A stretch of DNA of 64,000 nucleotides from Actinosynnema pretiosum (GCF_024171695.1 NZ_JAMTCF010000006.1:434001-498000); one strand, 5' to 3'. Shown: positions 1 to 9,493, counted from the stretch's first letter. The notes: generated by a model from the sequence alone, not told the origin. Numbers and translations: made by a program.

Positions 1-1
1 G

Positions 2-2054
2 CGGGCGGTCGCGGTGCTCGGGGTGGGGGCGGGGGCGGGGGTGATGAGCGGGGCGGGACAAGCGGCCGGGAGTGGGGCGGCAGGCGGGGTGGCGTCGGTG
101 GCCGGGACGGGGTCGGCAGGCGGGACAAGGCAGGCAGGCGAGGCAGGTCCGGTGAACGGACCGGAGCCGGTAGTCGGGACTGGACCGCTGGTCGGGGCGG
201 GGTCGGCGGTGGGGCCGGGGGCGGGCGCCGGGACGGGGCTGGCGACCGGAGCAGGACCGGTGCCCGGTGCGGGGCTGGTGGCGGAGCTGGTCGGCGAGCC
301 CTCGGACGTGGTCGCGGAGCGGCTGCGGGTGCTGGAGTCGGTCGGGTTGCTGGTGGACGGGGGTTTCGCGGTCGACGCGGGTCGGGCGGCGGCGCTGGAC
401 GGGCTGGCCCCGGACGAGCGGGCCGGGTTGCGGCTGCGGGCGGCCGGGGTGTTGCGGCGCCGGGACGTGGACGGGGCGGCGGAGCTGCTGGTGGGCGCGG
501 GTGAGGTCCTGCCGCTGCCGGACTGGGGCGCGCGGGTGCTGGTCGCGGCCGGGACTCGGGCGCTGCGGGAGGACCGGGTGGGGCGGGCGGTCGTGCTGCT
601 GGAGCTGGCGCAGCGCGTGGCCCGGACGGGGCGGGAGCGGGTGTCGGCGCTGGCGCCGCTGGTCTCCGCGCGGCGTCGCGGCGATCAGGACGGGATCGGT
701 CAGGACTGGATCGACCGGTTGGCGGTGGCCGGGCACGAGTGCGCGCCGGAGGACCTGCCTGCGGTGGTGCGGCACCTGGTCGCCGCCGGTCGCCTCGCCG
801 AGGCCGCCGGGCTGGCCGAGCGCGCGGGCGACCCGGACCTCGACCTGTGGCTGGCCTGGACCGCCCCGGAGGCGGCGCCCCGGCGGGCCGCGCGGCCGGT
901 GACCCAGGCGGGCCGGGTGTTCGCGGTCGTGCTGGGTGACGGCGACCCCGACGAGGGCGTCGGGCACGCCGAGCGGGCGCTGCGGGAGACCCCGCTCGGG
1001 GACGACTCGTGGGAGGTGCTGCTCGGCGTGCTGCGGGCGCTGGTCGACCTGGACCGGTGGGCGGTGGCGCTGCCGTGGTGCGAGGCGCTGCTGGCCGAGG
1101 CGCGGCGGCGCGGGGCGGGCGCGTGGGTGACCGGGTTGCTGGACGTGCGGGCCGCCATCGCGGTGCGGTCGGGCGATCTCCGGGCCTCGGCCGGGACGGG
1201 GGTGACCGGACCGCACGGGTTCGCCGGGCTGCGGCACCGGCTGGCCGAGGGCGCGCGGGACCTCGCCGACGGGCGGGCTCGGGCGGCGGTGGCGGTGCTG
1301 CGGGAGTGCGGGGAGCTGGCGGTGGCACGGGGCGTGGACGCGGCGGGCGCGCTGCCGTGGCGCACCGGGCTGGCCGAGGCGCTGCTCGCGACCGGGCGAA
1401 CGGAGGAGGCGCGCGGGTTGCTGCTGGAGCAGCTTGAACGGGCGCACGAGGGCAACCGGTGGGCGCGCGGCGTGGCGCTGCGGGTGCTGGCCGGGACGGT
1501 CCGGCCGGACGAGCGGCCCCGGCTGCTGACGCGGTCGGCGGCGCTGCTGCGGGCGAGCGGGGCCCGGTGGGAGGAGGCGCGCGCTGGCCGACCTCGGGGT
1601 GGCGCTCGGCCGGACCGGCGCGGCCGACCGGGCGCGGGCTGCGACGCGGCGGGCGTGGCTGCTGGCGGACGAGTGCGGCGCGTCCCTGCCAGGTGCCCCA
1701 CTGCCCGGTGCGCCGCTGTCCAGTACCCCGCTGTCCAGTGCGCCACTGCCCGGTACTCCACTGCCCGGTGCGGTTCGAACCAGCGCAGCCCCAGCCCTCC
1801 CCGGCAAGCCCCCGCCCGGCGTCGAAGCGGAACCCCCGCGCCGGGCGAAGCGTCCCGCGGACGTCGGCGAGCGGCTCAGCGAGGCCGAGCAGCGGGTCGC
1901 GGAGCTGGCCGCGACCGGGCGCCGCAACCACGACATCGCCCGCGAGCTGTCGATCACCGCGAGCACCGTGGAGCAGCACCTGACCCGCGCTTACCGCAAG
2001 CTCGGCGTGACCGGCCGCGCCGACCTCCCCGCCGCGCTCGACCCGCTCACCTGA
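2..2054 (+). pseudogene. LuxR-family (LAL-type) transcriptional regulator, 5' partial and frameshifted
   Basis: The reading frame is already open at the left edge and holds a Gly/Ala/Val-rich stretch (about 14-270) followed by helical, TPR-like repeats of the kind found in the middle of large ATP-binding LuxR (LAL) regulators. Near 1577-1585 (GAGGAGGCGCGCGCTGG) the frame breaks. The expected sequence ARALADLG appears only if two bases are added or one removed in the GC alternation. The next frame carries ALGRTGAADRAR, a repeat-rich linker, and a LuxR-type helix-turn-helix (about 1870-2020, RNHDIARELSITASTVEQHL) that ends at 2054. The ATPase half would lie outside the window. The gene could be a true pseudogene, a slippage-prone on/off gene or an assembly error; the sequence alone cannot decide. 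Confidence 0.75.
1686..1775 (+). repeat. Six 15-bp tandem units in the regulator linker
   Basis: Six consecutive 15-bp units begin CTGCC or CTGTC and encode LPGAP, LPGAP, LSSTP, LSSAP, LPGTP and LPGAV. They sit in the linker between the TPR-like region and the HTH. The unit is a multiple of three, so copy-number changes would lengthen or shorten the linker without breaking the frame. Confidence 0.85.
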
Positions 2055-2057
2055 GGC

Positions 2058-3605
2058 TCACCCGGCCTGCGCGACGGCCTCCCGCCGCCCGACCCGCCGC
2101 AGCGCGAGGAACACCACCGCCACCACGACCGCTCCCCCGGCGTACCCGCCAACCAGCTCGCCGACCTTCCCGGCGAAGTTCCCCGCCAGCGGCGGGATCA
2201 CCAGCGAGAACACCGCCACCAGCCAGGCGATCCGCCGGTGCACCCGCCCGAGCGGCAGGCACGCGGCCAGCGCGGGCACGGTCCACAGCAGGTACCAGGG
2301 CTGGATGACCGGCCCGAACGCGACGAACGCCGCCATCATCAGCCCCAGCGCGGCGACGGCCTCGACCCGCCCGCGCAGCTGCCGGTGCAGCACCCACGCG
2401 AAGCACCCGGCGATGACCGCGTACCCGATGAGCTTCCCGACCCCGATCATGGTCTGGGTGATCGACGCCCCGAACAGCGCCCCGATCCCCCCGGTGAGGA
2501 ACCCGAACCAGTTCGTCGGGGCCATCCAGCTGTTGACCCCGCCGGACGTGCCGAGCGTGAACAGCCACCCGAACCCGACCCCGGTCGCCAGCGACAGCGC
2601 CGCGAACACCACCACCGACGCCACCACCATCGCGGCCCCGGCCAGCACGAACCTCCCGTACCCGCCGCCGAACCGCCGGGCCAGCGCGGTCCCGACCACG
2701 GCCAGCGCGATGATCGCGGGCAGCTTCACCGCCGCCCCGACCCCGACCAGCGCGACCCCGCCCACGAGCTGCCACCGGTCGACCTCGCCGCCGAGCGCGG
2801 TCAGCGCCAGCGCGACGCCGGAGAGCATCAGCCCGACCATGAGCGCGTCGTTGTGCACGCCCGCGACGAAGTGCCACAGCACCAGCGGGTTCAGCGCGCC
2901 CAGCCACAGCGCGGTGCGCCGCGAGACCCCGGCGAGCACCGCGAGCCGCTGCACCGCCCACACCACCAGCAGCACCCCGAGCAGCGCGAACGCCCGGTGC
3001 AGCAGCACGCCGACGACCGGGTTCCCCGGCGCGGCGGCGGCGATGGCCTGCTGGATCGCGGTGGTCAGCGGCCCGTACGGCGACGGCGTTTCCTGCCAGT
3101 AGTCGCTCACCCGCGCGACGATCTCCGAGTCGGCCCCGAGCGCCTGCGCCGGGCCGAGCTCGTACGGGTCCATGCCGCGCGCGGCGATCTCGCCCTGCGC
3201 GAGGTAGCTGTGCACGTCCCCGCTGAACAGCGGCGGCGCGACCACCAGCGGCGCGGCCCACAGCGCGAGCGTTCCGCGCAGCCAGCCGACGGCGGGCAGC
3301 CCGGCCGGGGTGCGGGCGGCGCGGCCGAGCAGCGACCAGGCCAGCACCAGCAGTCCGACGCCGCACACCCCCGCGGCCAGCGCGGAAATGGCCACGGCGG
3401 GTGGTGGTTCGGTGACCAGGAGCGCGGTCCACGCGGCGGCGGTCAGCAGGACGGTGGCCACGACGCCGAGCCAGCGCAGCACGTCGGGTGACGCGGCCCA
3501 CCCCGCACCTCGCGCGGGAGTGGCCTGGACCACCGATCCGCCGGTCGCGCCCACGTCGTCGGTCCCGTCGACGGCGGTCGCGTTCTTCCTGGCGGGGTGG
3601 GACAT
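2058..3605 (-). CDS. Polyprenol-phosphomannose-dependent mannosyltransferase, MptB-like
   Basis: A 515-residue integral membrane protein with roughly twelve hydrophobic helices. After the first helices comes the acidic loop GDVHSYLAQGEIAARGMDPY, matching the catalytic-Asp loop of GT-C glycosyltransferases. The pattern GALNPLVLWHFVAGVHNDALM, which continues beyond this quoted run, and the C-terminal helices fit the MptA/MptB family. That family adds alpha-1,6-mannose to lipoglycan cores at the outer face of the membrane. The ATG start has GGAGAGG eight bases upstream; an open frame further upstream is not needed. The gene ends just after the convergent LuxR-type gene. The family call is firm; the exact acceptor is inferred. 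Confidence 0.85.
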   Translation of the reverse strand: MSHPARKNATAVDGTDDVGATGGSVVQATPARGAGWAASPDVLRWLGVVATVLLTAAAWTALLVTEPPPAVAISALAAGVCGVGLLVLAWSLLGRAARTPAGLPAVGWLRGTLALWAAPLVVAPPLFSGDVHSYLAQGEIAARGMDPYELGPAQALGADSEIVARVSDYWQETPSPYGPLTTAIQQAIAAAAPGNPVVGVLLHRAFALLGVLLVVWAVQRLAVLAGVSRRTALWLGALNPLVLWHFVAGVHNDALMVGLMLSGVALALTALGGEVDRWQLVGGVALVGVGAAVKLPAIIALAVVGTALARRFGGGYGRFVLAGAAMVVASVVVFAALSLATGVGFGWLFTLGTSGGVNSWMAPTNWFGFLTGGIGALFGASITQTMIGVGKLIGYAVIAGCFAWVLHRQLRGRVEAVAALGLMMAAFVAFGPVIQPWYLLWTVPALAACLPLGRVHRRIAWLVAVFSLVIPPLAGNFAGKVGELVGGYAGGAVVVAVVFLALRRVGRREAVAQAG

Positions 3606-3711
3606 CCGGGGCCTCTCCACTGGTCGGCGTGCACCCCATGATCGCCCGGCGGGCGGCGCCGTCGCGTCGGTCCACGGACGTAGTCGGGGTACGACCACGG
3701 GAGGACAACCT

Positions 3712-3750
3712 ATGCGGCCGAACGCCGTGATCAGCGGGTTTTCCCGGTGA
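3712..3750 (+). CDS. Possible 12-residue leader ORF
   Basis: In the 337-bp gap between the mannosyltransferase and the TerB gene, a strong ribosome-binding site (GGGAGG, seven bases before ATG) precedes a 12-codon frame, MRPNAVISGFSR, ended by TGA. It lies about 190 bp before the TerB start. No attenuator hairpin is obvious. It may be a leader peptide or chance. The rest of this gap shows no other gene. Confidence 0.25.
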   Translation: MRPNAVISGFSR

Positions 3751-3942
3751 GCTGGGTCTCTTCCGCGCGCGGGGCCGCGCGCGGGCCGGGACGCGCCATT
3801 TGGCCGGGAGCGGTAGGGGGTGCTACCGATTGTGATCAACTCGTTCGGTCGCCGAAGCCGGACGGGTGCGGGGCGTCGTGGACGCTGGATGAAGCAGGGA
3901 CACCCGCGTGGGGCGGGCCAGGGGCTGTGAGGGAGCGGGCGA

Positions 3943-5877
3943 GTGGGGCTGTTCGACCGGTTGCTGAAGGTGTTCAACATCGAACCGGCGAGCGCGAAGA
4001 CACCGGTTCACGTGCCGCAGGAGCCTCCCGCGTTCGTGCCGTTCCCGGACGCCGGGCCGACCGCGACGAAGGTGCTGGCGATGCCGCTGGCCGAGCAGGA
4101 GGGCCCCAACCCGACGCGGGCGCTGATGACGTCCTCGCCGAACGCGATCGCCTGGGTGCCGCCGGGCACGTCGGTGTGGGTGCCGGACGCCACCCTGCCC
4201 GGCGGGATGCTCTACTACGGCAGGCTCCCGCAGGGGAAGCCGCAGGGGAACCGGGACGGCGAGGTCATCGACCCGGCGCTGCCGATCGACTGGGACGTGC
4301 CCGACTACGGCGGCCGGGACGTGCCCGCGCAGCCCGCGTACCACTCGCTGACCCCGCAGGCCAGGGCCGCGTACGTGCTGTGGCTGGAGAGCGGGCGGCG
4401 GGCGACGACCGCGCACATCGGTTACGTGTTCCTGTACTTCTACGGCCTCGAGCGCCGGGCGCTGGTGGACGCGGCGCGGGACCCGGTGGCGAAGGCCGAC
4501 CTGCCGCGCGTGCTGGTGGAGGTGACCCGGCTGATCGAGGTGTACGGGCACCACGCCGGGTTCCGCGCCCAGGCCGAGGCGTTCCAGCAGGTGCTGCGGG
4601 TGCTGGGCGGCGGCGACGTGTTCGCGCCGCCGGACCCGGCCGTGCTGTCGGCCGAGGAGGTCGCGCACGACCTGGCCGTGGGCATCGGCGGTTTCGTCGC
4701 GGACGAGCGGCCGGTCCCGGCGGACTGGGCGTGGGCGTGGGCCACGTCGCACCCGGCGGTGTCGCTGAAGTCGGCGGCCACCCGCTACCCGGAGCTGTTC
4801 CGCGCGCTGTTCCACGCGCGCTACCGGGCGCAGCACGGCGCGGGCATGGTCGTGCGCCCGCTCAAGCGCAGGGTGAAGCTGTCCTACGACCCGGCGAACC
4901 CGGCGATCAAGTCGGCGGCGCTGTCGGCCGACCTGCCGGACGTGATCAGCGCCGCCGCGCCGACGAAGGTGCTGACGGCGCTGGTCGACTCGTGCACCGA
5001 GGACCTCGGCCCGTACAGCAGGCTGCTGGCGCGCAACCCGGCCGCCGAGGGCACGCTGACCGCGCTGCTCCTGCTGCCCGCCGAGCTGTTCGACCACCCG
5101 TCCCCGGTGCTGGCGAACCCGTCGCCGGAGCTGGAGGAGCTGCTGGACCTGATCGACGAGGCGCTGCCCGGCCGGACCTGGCAGTGCGGCGTCGACGTGT
5201 CGGACCTGGTGGCGCTGTGGCCCGCGCGGGCCACCGGCAAGTTCACCAAGGCGGACGCGGTGGGCATGGCCGAGCTGCTGGGCAGGCTGGGCGTTGGCAT
5301 CGAGCCGGACGCGCGGCTGGGTGGGCCGGTGCAGTCCGAGGGGCCCGCCGTGCTGTTCCGGGTCACCGCGGAACAGCCGAAGGAGCTGACGCCCGCGTAC
5401 GCGTCCGCGACGGCGCTGCTGCACCTGGCGGCGGTGGTGTCGACGGCCGACGACGAGGTGTCCGACGCCGAGTGGGGGCACCTGGTCGCGTACCTCCAGT
5501 CGCGGCTGGATTTGACGCCCGGCGAGCGGATGCGGTTGACCGCGCACCTGGACTGGCTGCTGGTGTCGCCGCTCAAGCTCACCGGGCTGGCCAAGCGGAT
5601 CAGCGTGCTCGGCGAGGAGCAGCGGGCGCAGATCGCCGAGGTGGCGAGCGCGATCGCGGCGGCGGACGGGGAGATCTCGGACAGCGAGGTCGCCGTGCTG
5701 CGCAAGATCTACAAGCTGCTGGGGCAGGACCCGGACTCGGTGCGCACCGGCATCGTGGCGTTCCGGGAGGCGCAGACGAAGCCGGTCACGATGCTCCAGG
5801 GCGGTTCGGACAGCGGCGGCGGTGGCGGCGAGGTGGCGGCGATGCTGACGTTCGAGGAGGAGCAGGAGAACAGCTGA
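3943..5877 (+). CDS. TerB-domain (TerB_N/TerB_C) protein
   Basis: A 644-residue cytoplasmic protein. The N-terminal third has the TerB_N-type segment (VWVPDATLPGGMLYYGRL, about residues 76-95, and later YVFLYFYGLERRAL). The C-terminal part (about 480-605) has two acidic helical blocks, VVSTADDEVSDAEW and IAAADGEISDSEVAVL, like the paired acidic metal-binding motifs of TerB tellurite-resistance domains. The tail is Gly- and Glu-rich. Such proteins are linked to tellurite or envelope-stress responses, but their biochemical role is unknown. The GTG start at 3943 follows GGGAG. It appears to be a single-gene unit. Confidence 0.85.
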   Translation: MGLFDRLLKVFNIEPASAKTPVHVPQEPPAFVPFPDAGPTATKVLAMPLAEQEGPNPTRALMTSSPNAIAWVPPGTSVWVPDATLPGGMLYYGRLPQGKPQGNRDGEVIDPALPIDWDVPDYGGRDVPAQPAYHSLTPQARAAYVLWLESGRRATTAHIGYVFLYFYGLERRALVDAARDPVAKADLPRVLVEVTRLIEVYGHHAGFRAQAEAFQQVLRVLGGGDVFAPPDPAVLSAEEVAHDLAVGIGGFVADERPVPADWAWAWATSHPAVSLKSAATRYPELFRALFHARYRAQHGAGMVVRPLKRRVKLSYDPANPAIKSAALSADLPDVISAAAPTKVLTALVDSCTEDLGPYSRLLARNPAAEGTLTALLLLPAELFDHPSPVLANPSPELEELLDLIDEALPGRTWQCGVDVSDLVALWPARATGKFTKADAVGMAELLGRLGVGIEPDARLGGPVQSEGPAVLFRVTAEQPKELTPAYASATALLHLAAVVSTADDEVSDAEWGHLVAYLQSRLDLTPGERMRLTAHLDWLLVSPLKLTGLAKRISVLGEEQRAQIAEVASAIAAADGEISDSEVAVLRKIYKLLGQDPDSVRTGIVAFREAQTKPVTMLQGGSDSGGGGGEVAAMLTFEEEQENS

Positions 5878-5994
5878 TCAGGGCCTCCCCCTGCGGCGCT
5901 CGGTTGGACGGTCTGCGGTGGTTCGGCGGTTGGTCGGTGGTCGTTCGACGGTCGACCGGTCTGTCCGTTATGCACCTCCTGGGTTAGGTACCCT

Positions 5995-6023
5995 GGGTCG
6001 GCAGGAGTTCGTGCTGCCGACCC
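5995..6023. promoter_or_regulatory. Inverted repeat before the SGNH lipoprotein gene
   Basis: GGGTCGGCAG (5995-6004) and CTGCCGACCC (6014-6023) are perfect 10-bp inverted arms around nine bases, ending 13 bp before the GTG start. It could be a repressor site or a 5'-UTR hairpin. Confidence 0.5.
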
Positions 6024-6036
6024 GAGGGGTTCTCCC

Positions 6037-6957
6037 GTGCTGCGACACCACCGTTCCGCGCTGGCCTGCGCGCTGCTGCTCGCGCTGACCGCCTGCACCG
6101 GGGGTTCCGACGCTCAGGACGGCGCCGGTGGGAGCGCGACCACGAGCAGCGCGCCGCCACCGCCGCAGAAGGTGTACGTGTCGGTCGGCGACTCCTACGC
6201 GACCGGGTTCCGGCCTCCGGTGAACGGGCAGCGGGGCGGGTCGTCGGCGGACGCGTTCAGCCACCTGGTGGCCGAGCAGGCCGAACTGCGGCTGGTCAAC
6301 CTCGCGTGCAGCGGGGCGACCTCGGCGGACCTGGTGGGCGGGGCGGACTGCACGGCGGGCAACCGGGCCCTGGACGCGCCGGAGTCGACGGGGGTCGCGC
6401 AGATCGACGCGGCGGTGGCCGAGCTGGAGGCGAGCGCCGGGCAGGTCGGGCTGGTCACGGTCGTGATCGGCGGCAACGACCTGATCCCGTGCGCCTCCGG
6501 GCAGACCGACCAGGCGCTGGCGTGCGCGGCGCAGGCCGTGACGCGGGTGAAGGCGAACCTGGCGACCGCGCTGCCGAAGCTGCGCGCGGCGGCCGGGGAC
6601 GCGCCGATCGTCGGGCTGACCTACCCGGACGTGTTCCTGGGGGCGTGGGTGAACGACGCGGTGCCGGGCGGGCAGCGGTTGGCCGAGCTGTCGGTGTCGC
6701 TGTTCCGGGACTTCTTCAACACCTCGCTCAAGGCCGAGTACGACAAGATCGGCGCGGAGTTCGTGGACGTCACCGAGGCGACCGGGGCCTACCGGCCGTT
6801 GACGGAACTGGTGCAGGACCCGGTGCACGGGCAGGTGCCGGGGCCGGTGGCGACGGTGTGCGAGCTGACGTACTTCTGCGAGCTGACCGACGTGCACCCG
6901 AAGCCCGCAGGGCACGAGGTGATCGCGGACGGCGTGCTGGCGGCGGCGGGGCTGTAA
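6037..6957 (+). CDS. SGNH/GDSL hydrolase lipoprotein
   Basis: A 306-residue exported esterase/lipase-type enzyme. The N-terminus is a lipoprotein signal (hydrophobic stretch then LTAC, Cys20), followed by a Ser/Thr/Pro linker. Catalytic blocks of the SGNH fold are visible: GDSYATGF (nucleophile Ser53), the CSGATS block near residue 91, GGND (Asn147) and the C-terminal TDVHPKPAGH with Asp285/His287. The spacing fits single-domain actinomycete SGNH esterases. The protein should sit on the outer face of the membrane; substrate not predictable. GTG start; an inverted repeat lies just upstream. Confidence 0.88.
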   Translation: MLRHHRSALACALLLALTACTGGSDAQDGAGGSATTSSAPPPPQKVYVSVGDSYATGFRPPVNGQRGGSSADAFSHLVAEQAELRLVNLACSGATSADLVGGADCTAGNRALDAPESTGVAQIDAAVAELEASAGQVGLVTVVIGGNDLIPCASGQTDQALACAAQAVTRVKANLATALPKLRAAAGDAPIVGLTYPDVFLGAWVNDAVPGGQRLAELSVSLFRDFFNTSLKAEYDKIGAEFVDVTEATGAYRPLTELVQDPVHGQVPGPVATVCELTYFCELTDVHPKPAGHEVIADGVLAAAGL

Positions 6958-7050
6958 GGGGCGGGGCTGCGGGGGTCGCGGGGCTGTACGAGGCGCGTTC
7001 CACGGCGGTGTCGTTCTCCCGCCGATCGTTCCGACCCCGGTTGTTCGCAG

Positions 7051-7134
7051 GCGGTCGTTCGCCGGCTGTCGTTCACCGGCTGTCGTTCACCGGCGGTCGT
7101 TCACCGGCGGTCGTTCACCGGCGGTCGTTCACAG
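7051..7134. repeat. Six 14-bp intergenic tandem repeats
   Basis: Six uninterrupted 14-bp copies of the form GCGGTCGTTCACCG (variants GCTGTC and TTCGCCG) occupy 7051-7134, within the 322-bp gap between the SGNH lipoprotein and the next gene. Each copy contains GTCGTTC. The unit is not a multiple of three and the region is not coding. Apart from these repeats I see nothing defined in the gap. Confidence 0.9.
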
Positions 7135-7279
7135 TCGCCCCCTCGCCTTGATCCGCTTTCCGCTCCGGTCGTTACCGGTCGTCCCTCGGGGCGCGGCCGA
7201 ACGGGTGGTGTGCGGCCTGGTGGTGACACATGTCCGCCCCCTCGGCCGATCACCCGGTGACCGATGCGGAGGAGCGGCC

Positions 7280-8179
7280 ATGGGGTGGAAGCGGTGCCTG
7301 CCCGCGCTGACCGGGTGGTCGGCGGTGGCGGTGCTGGTGGTCGCCGCGGCGGCCACGACACCGGGAGCGACGCGGGCGGAGCTGGTGCGCCCGGCGGACC
7401 CGGCCGGGGAGAGTCCGCTGTGGACGGTGACGGCGACCTTCCCGGTGCGGGCGACGAACCCGGCGGCCGAGCCCCCGACCGCGCGGCCATCGGCCACGAC
7501 GCCACCGGACGCGCCGCCGACGACGACCACGGCGTCGAGTGGCGCACCGCCGGCAGGCGCGCCGCAGGCAGGCGTCACGACGGCGGTGAGCACGACCACC
7601 GCTCCGACCGTCCCGGTGCGGGTGGTGGACGGTGTGGTGAGCAGCGGGCGGGCGCCCGCGCGCTCCCCCGCCTGCTCCTCCCCCTCGGGTGGCGGGGCGG
7701 TGTTCCGGCAGCCGTGCGCGGGAGCCGCGGTGGGGCTGTGGCAGCGGGTGGAGCTGGACGTGGGCGAGCTGCCCGACGACGGCGCGGTCGCGCTGGTGCT
7801 GCGCACCTCCACCGACCGGGACGGCGCGCCCGCACCGGCCAGGGACGTGCTCGTGGGGTGGGCGGACGAGCCGGGGCGGTGGTCGCTGGTGGTGCGGATC
7901 GGCGCGCGGTGCGCGGACGACCGGACCGGGGCCGAGCTGCGCGCCTACCTGTTCCCGGCGCGCGACTGGACCAGCTTGGCGGGGCCTGAGCTGGGTGGTC
8001 CGGAGCTGGCGGGTTCCGGGCTGGCGGCTTCTGGGCAGGCGGTTTCTGGCCAGGCGGGCTCGGACCTGGCCGGTTCGGGGCTGGCCGGTGGCTTCGTGGT
8101 TCCCCCCGACAGCGGGCTCCTGGACCGGGTGCCGGTCACCAGGGCGGATCAGGTTCCGGATTGCGAGGATCACCGATGA
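7280..8179 (+). CDS. Secreted or anchored protein of unknown function, paralogue of the next gene
   Basis: 299 residues. An N-terminal hydrophobic segment (about residues 11-30) acts as a signal or anchor. A Pro/Thr/Ala-rich linker follows, then a beta-rich domain containing VELDVGELPDDGAVALVLR and two cysteine-containing blocks. A Gly/Ala/Ser repeat (GSGLAASGQAVSGQAGS) precedes the tail VPVTRADQVPDC. The ATG start at 7280 has GGAGGAGCGG upstream. The stop overlaps the ATG of the next gene by four bases, so the two are translationally coupled. The next gene product has matching blocks, implying tandem duplication. No known family recognised. Confidence 0.75.
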   Translation: MGWKRCLPALTGWSAVAVLVVAAAATTPGATRAELVRPADPAGESPLWTVTATFPVRATNPAAEPPTARPSATTPPDAPPTTTTASSGAPPAGAPQAGVTTAVSTTTAPTVPVRVVDGVVSSGRAPARSPACSSPSGGGAVFRQPCAGAAVGLWQRVELDVGELPDDGAVALVLRTSTDRDGAPAPARDVLVGWADEPGRWSLVVRIGARCADDRTGAELRAYLFPARDWTSLAGPELGGPELAGSGLAASGQAVSGQAGSDLAGSGLAGGFVVPPDSGLLDRVPVTRADQVPDCEDHR

Positions 8180-8817
8180 GCGGTTCCGGATCGGGGCGGC
8201 GGGACGGCGCGGCGCGGAACGTGGCGCTGATCGCGGCCGTTGGCGCGTCGGTGGGCGTGCTGTCGCTGCTGGTGGCGTTCAGCGACCGGGTGCGTGGCGA
8301 CGGTGGTGAGGCGTCCGCGTCGGCGCTGTCCGGCAGCGCGACGAACCGGCCGGGCGCGGTGACCGGCGGTGGCGCTCCGGCGTGCGGCGACCCGACCCCG
8401 GCCGATGGGCTGGTGGTGGCGTTCCGCGCGCCGTGCGGCGGCGTCGTGGACGGCCCGCTGCCGGTGGTGGAGCTGGACGTGCCCGCGTACCCGGAGGGCC
8501 GCCTGGTGCTGCTGGCGCGCGAGCTGACCACCCCCGACGGGGTTCCGCACGAGCGACCGCCGGTGCGCGTGCTGACCTGGGTCGACGCGGGCACGGCCGA
8601 TCCGGGGCGGGCTGGTCCGGGGGTGTGGGCGCGGCCGGTGCCCGTGGGCGGGGACGGGTGCGCGAGGAGCGGTCGGGTGGAGCTGCTGGTGCACCTGCTG
8701 ACCGGTCAGGGCGCGCTGGAGGCGTCGGGGTGGCGCGCGGGCCAGGAGGTGACCGTGCCGCAGGGCGCGCGGCGGCTGGACTCGGTGGCGCTGACCAGGT
8801 CCGATCCCGGCTGCTGA
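8176..8817 (+). CDS. Membrane-anchored protein of unknown function, paralogue of the previous gene
   Basis: 213 residues with a single N-terminal membrane helix (VALIAAVGASVGVLSLLVAF, about 15-34) and an extracellular beta-rich domain. The blocks VVELDVPAYPEGRLVLLARE, VLTWVDAG, VELLVHLL and the final VALTRSDPGC align with VELDVGELPDDGAVALVLR, VLVGWADE, ELRAYLFP and VPVTRADQVPDC of the upstream product. The start is the ATG in the ATGA overlap. Function unknown; the pair may form a heteromeric surface complex (inference). Confidence 0.75.
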   Translation: MSGSGSGRRDGAARNVALIAAVGASVGVLSLLVAFSDRVRGDGGEASASALSGSATNRPGAVTGGGAPACGDPTPADGLVVAFRAPCGGVVDGPLPVVELDVPAYPEGRLVLLARELTTPDGVPHERPPVRVLTWVDAGTADPGRAGPGVWARPVPVGGDGCARSGRVELLVHLLTGQGALEASGWRAGQEVTVPQGARRLDSVALTRSDPGC

Positions 8818-8937
8818 CCTCGGGCCCTCGATTGGGCGGCGGGGGTGGACGTGGGTCACAATCGAGGGCGGGATGACACCGGGGCGCGCGGGCGTTCTCC
8901 CTGGTGGACCACGAACCAGCCGAGGAGCGATCACCTG

Positions 8938-9441
8938 ATGACTGCTGTGACCGAGCGCGCCGTTCTCGCGGGCGGGTGCTTCTGGGGCATGGAGGACCTG
9001 TTCCGGCGGCACCCCGGTGTCCTGGACACCAGGGTCGGCTACACCGGGGGCAGCGTGCCGAACGCGACCTACCGCAACCACGCGGGGCACGCGGAGGCGA
9101 TCGAGATCGTCTACGACCCGGCGCTGCTGTCGTACCGGCAGGTGCTGGAGTTCTTCTTCCAGATCCACGACCCGACGACCCTGGACCGCCAGGGCAACGA
9201 CATCGGCACGAGCTACCGGTCGGCGATCTTCTACGACACGGACGAGCAGAAGGCCCAGGCGGAGCAGGTGATCGGCGAGGTCGACGCGTCGAAGCGCTGG
9301 CCGGGCAAGGTGGTGACCGAGGTGACGAGGGCGAGCGAGTTCTGGGAGGCCGAGCCGGAGCACCAGGACTACCTGGTCCGCTACCCGGACGGGTACACGT
9401 GCCACTACGTGCGGCCGGAGTGGCAGCTCGGCGAGCGCTGA
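8938..9441 (+). CDS. msrA: Peptide-methionine (S)-S-oxide reductase MsrA
   Basis: 167 residues, the usual single-domain MsrA length. It reduces the S-epimer of methionine sulfoxide in proteins with thioredoxin as partner. The active-site block [11 protein letters not shown] (Cys14) is at the N-terminus, with the conserved [40 protein letters not shown] and YRSAIF segments. The ATG start has GAGGAG ten bases upstream. A strong hairpin terminator follows immediately. It is likely monocistronic. Confidence 0.96.
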   Translation: MTAVTERAVLAGGCFWGMEDLFRRHPGVLDTRVGYTGGSVPNATYRNHAGHAEAIEIVYDPALLSYRQVLEFFFQIHDPTTLDRQGNDIGTSYRSAIFYDTDEQKAQAEQVIGEVDASKRWPGKVVTEVTRASEFWEAEPEHQDYLVRYPDGYTCHYVRPEWQLGER

Positions 9442-9445
9442 CGTG

Positions 9446-9480
9446 GAAGGGCCCGTTCCCCGGCGGGGAGCGGGCCCTTC
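9446..9480. terminator. Terminator hairpin after msrA
   Basis: A 16-bp stem (GAAGGGCCCGTTCCCC with GGGGAGCGGGCCCTTC, one G-T pair) and three-base loop starts five bases after the msrA stop. It lies between convergent genes and could serve both. Confidence 0.85.
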
Positions 9481-9493
9481 GCGCTGACGGGGC

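Noticed and set aside
2238..3491. Plus-strand frame antisense to the mannosyltransferase
   Set aside because: Low-complexity Gln/Arg/Pro/His translation, typical of the antisense strand of high-G+C genes.
7051..7134. CRISPR array
   Set aside because: Units are 14 bp and contiguous without spacers.
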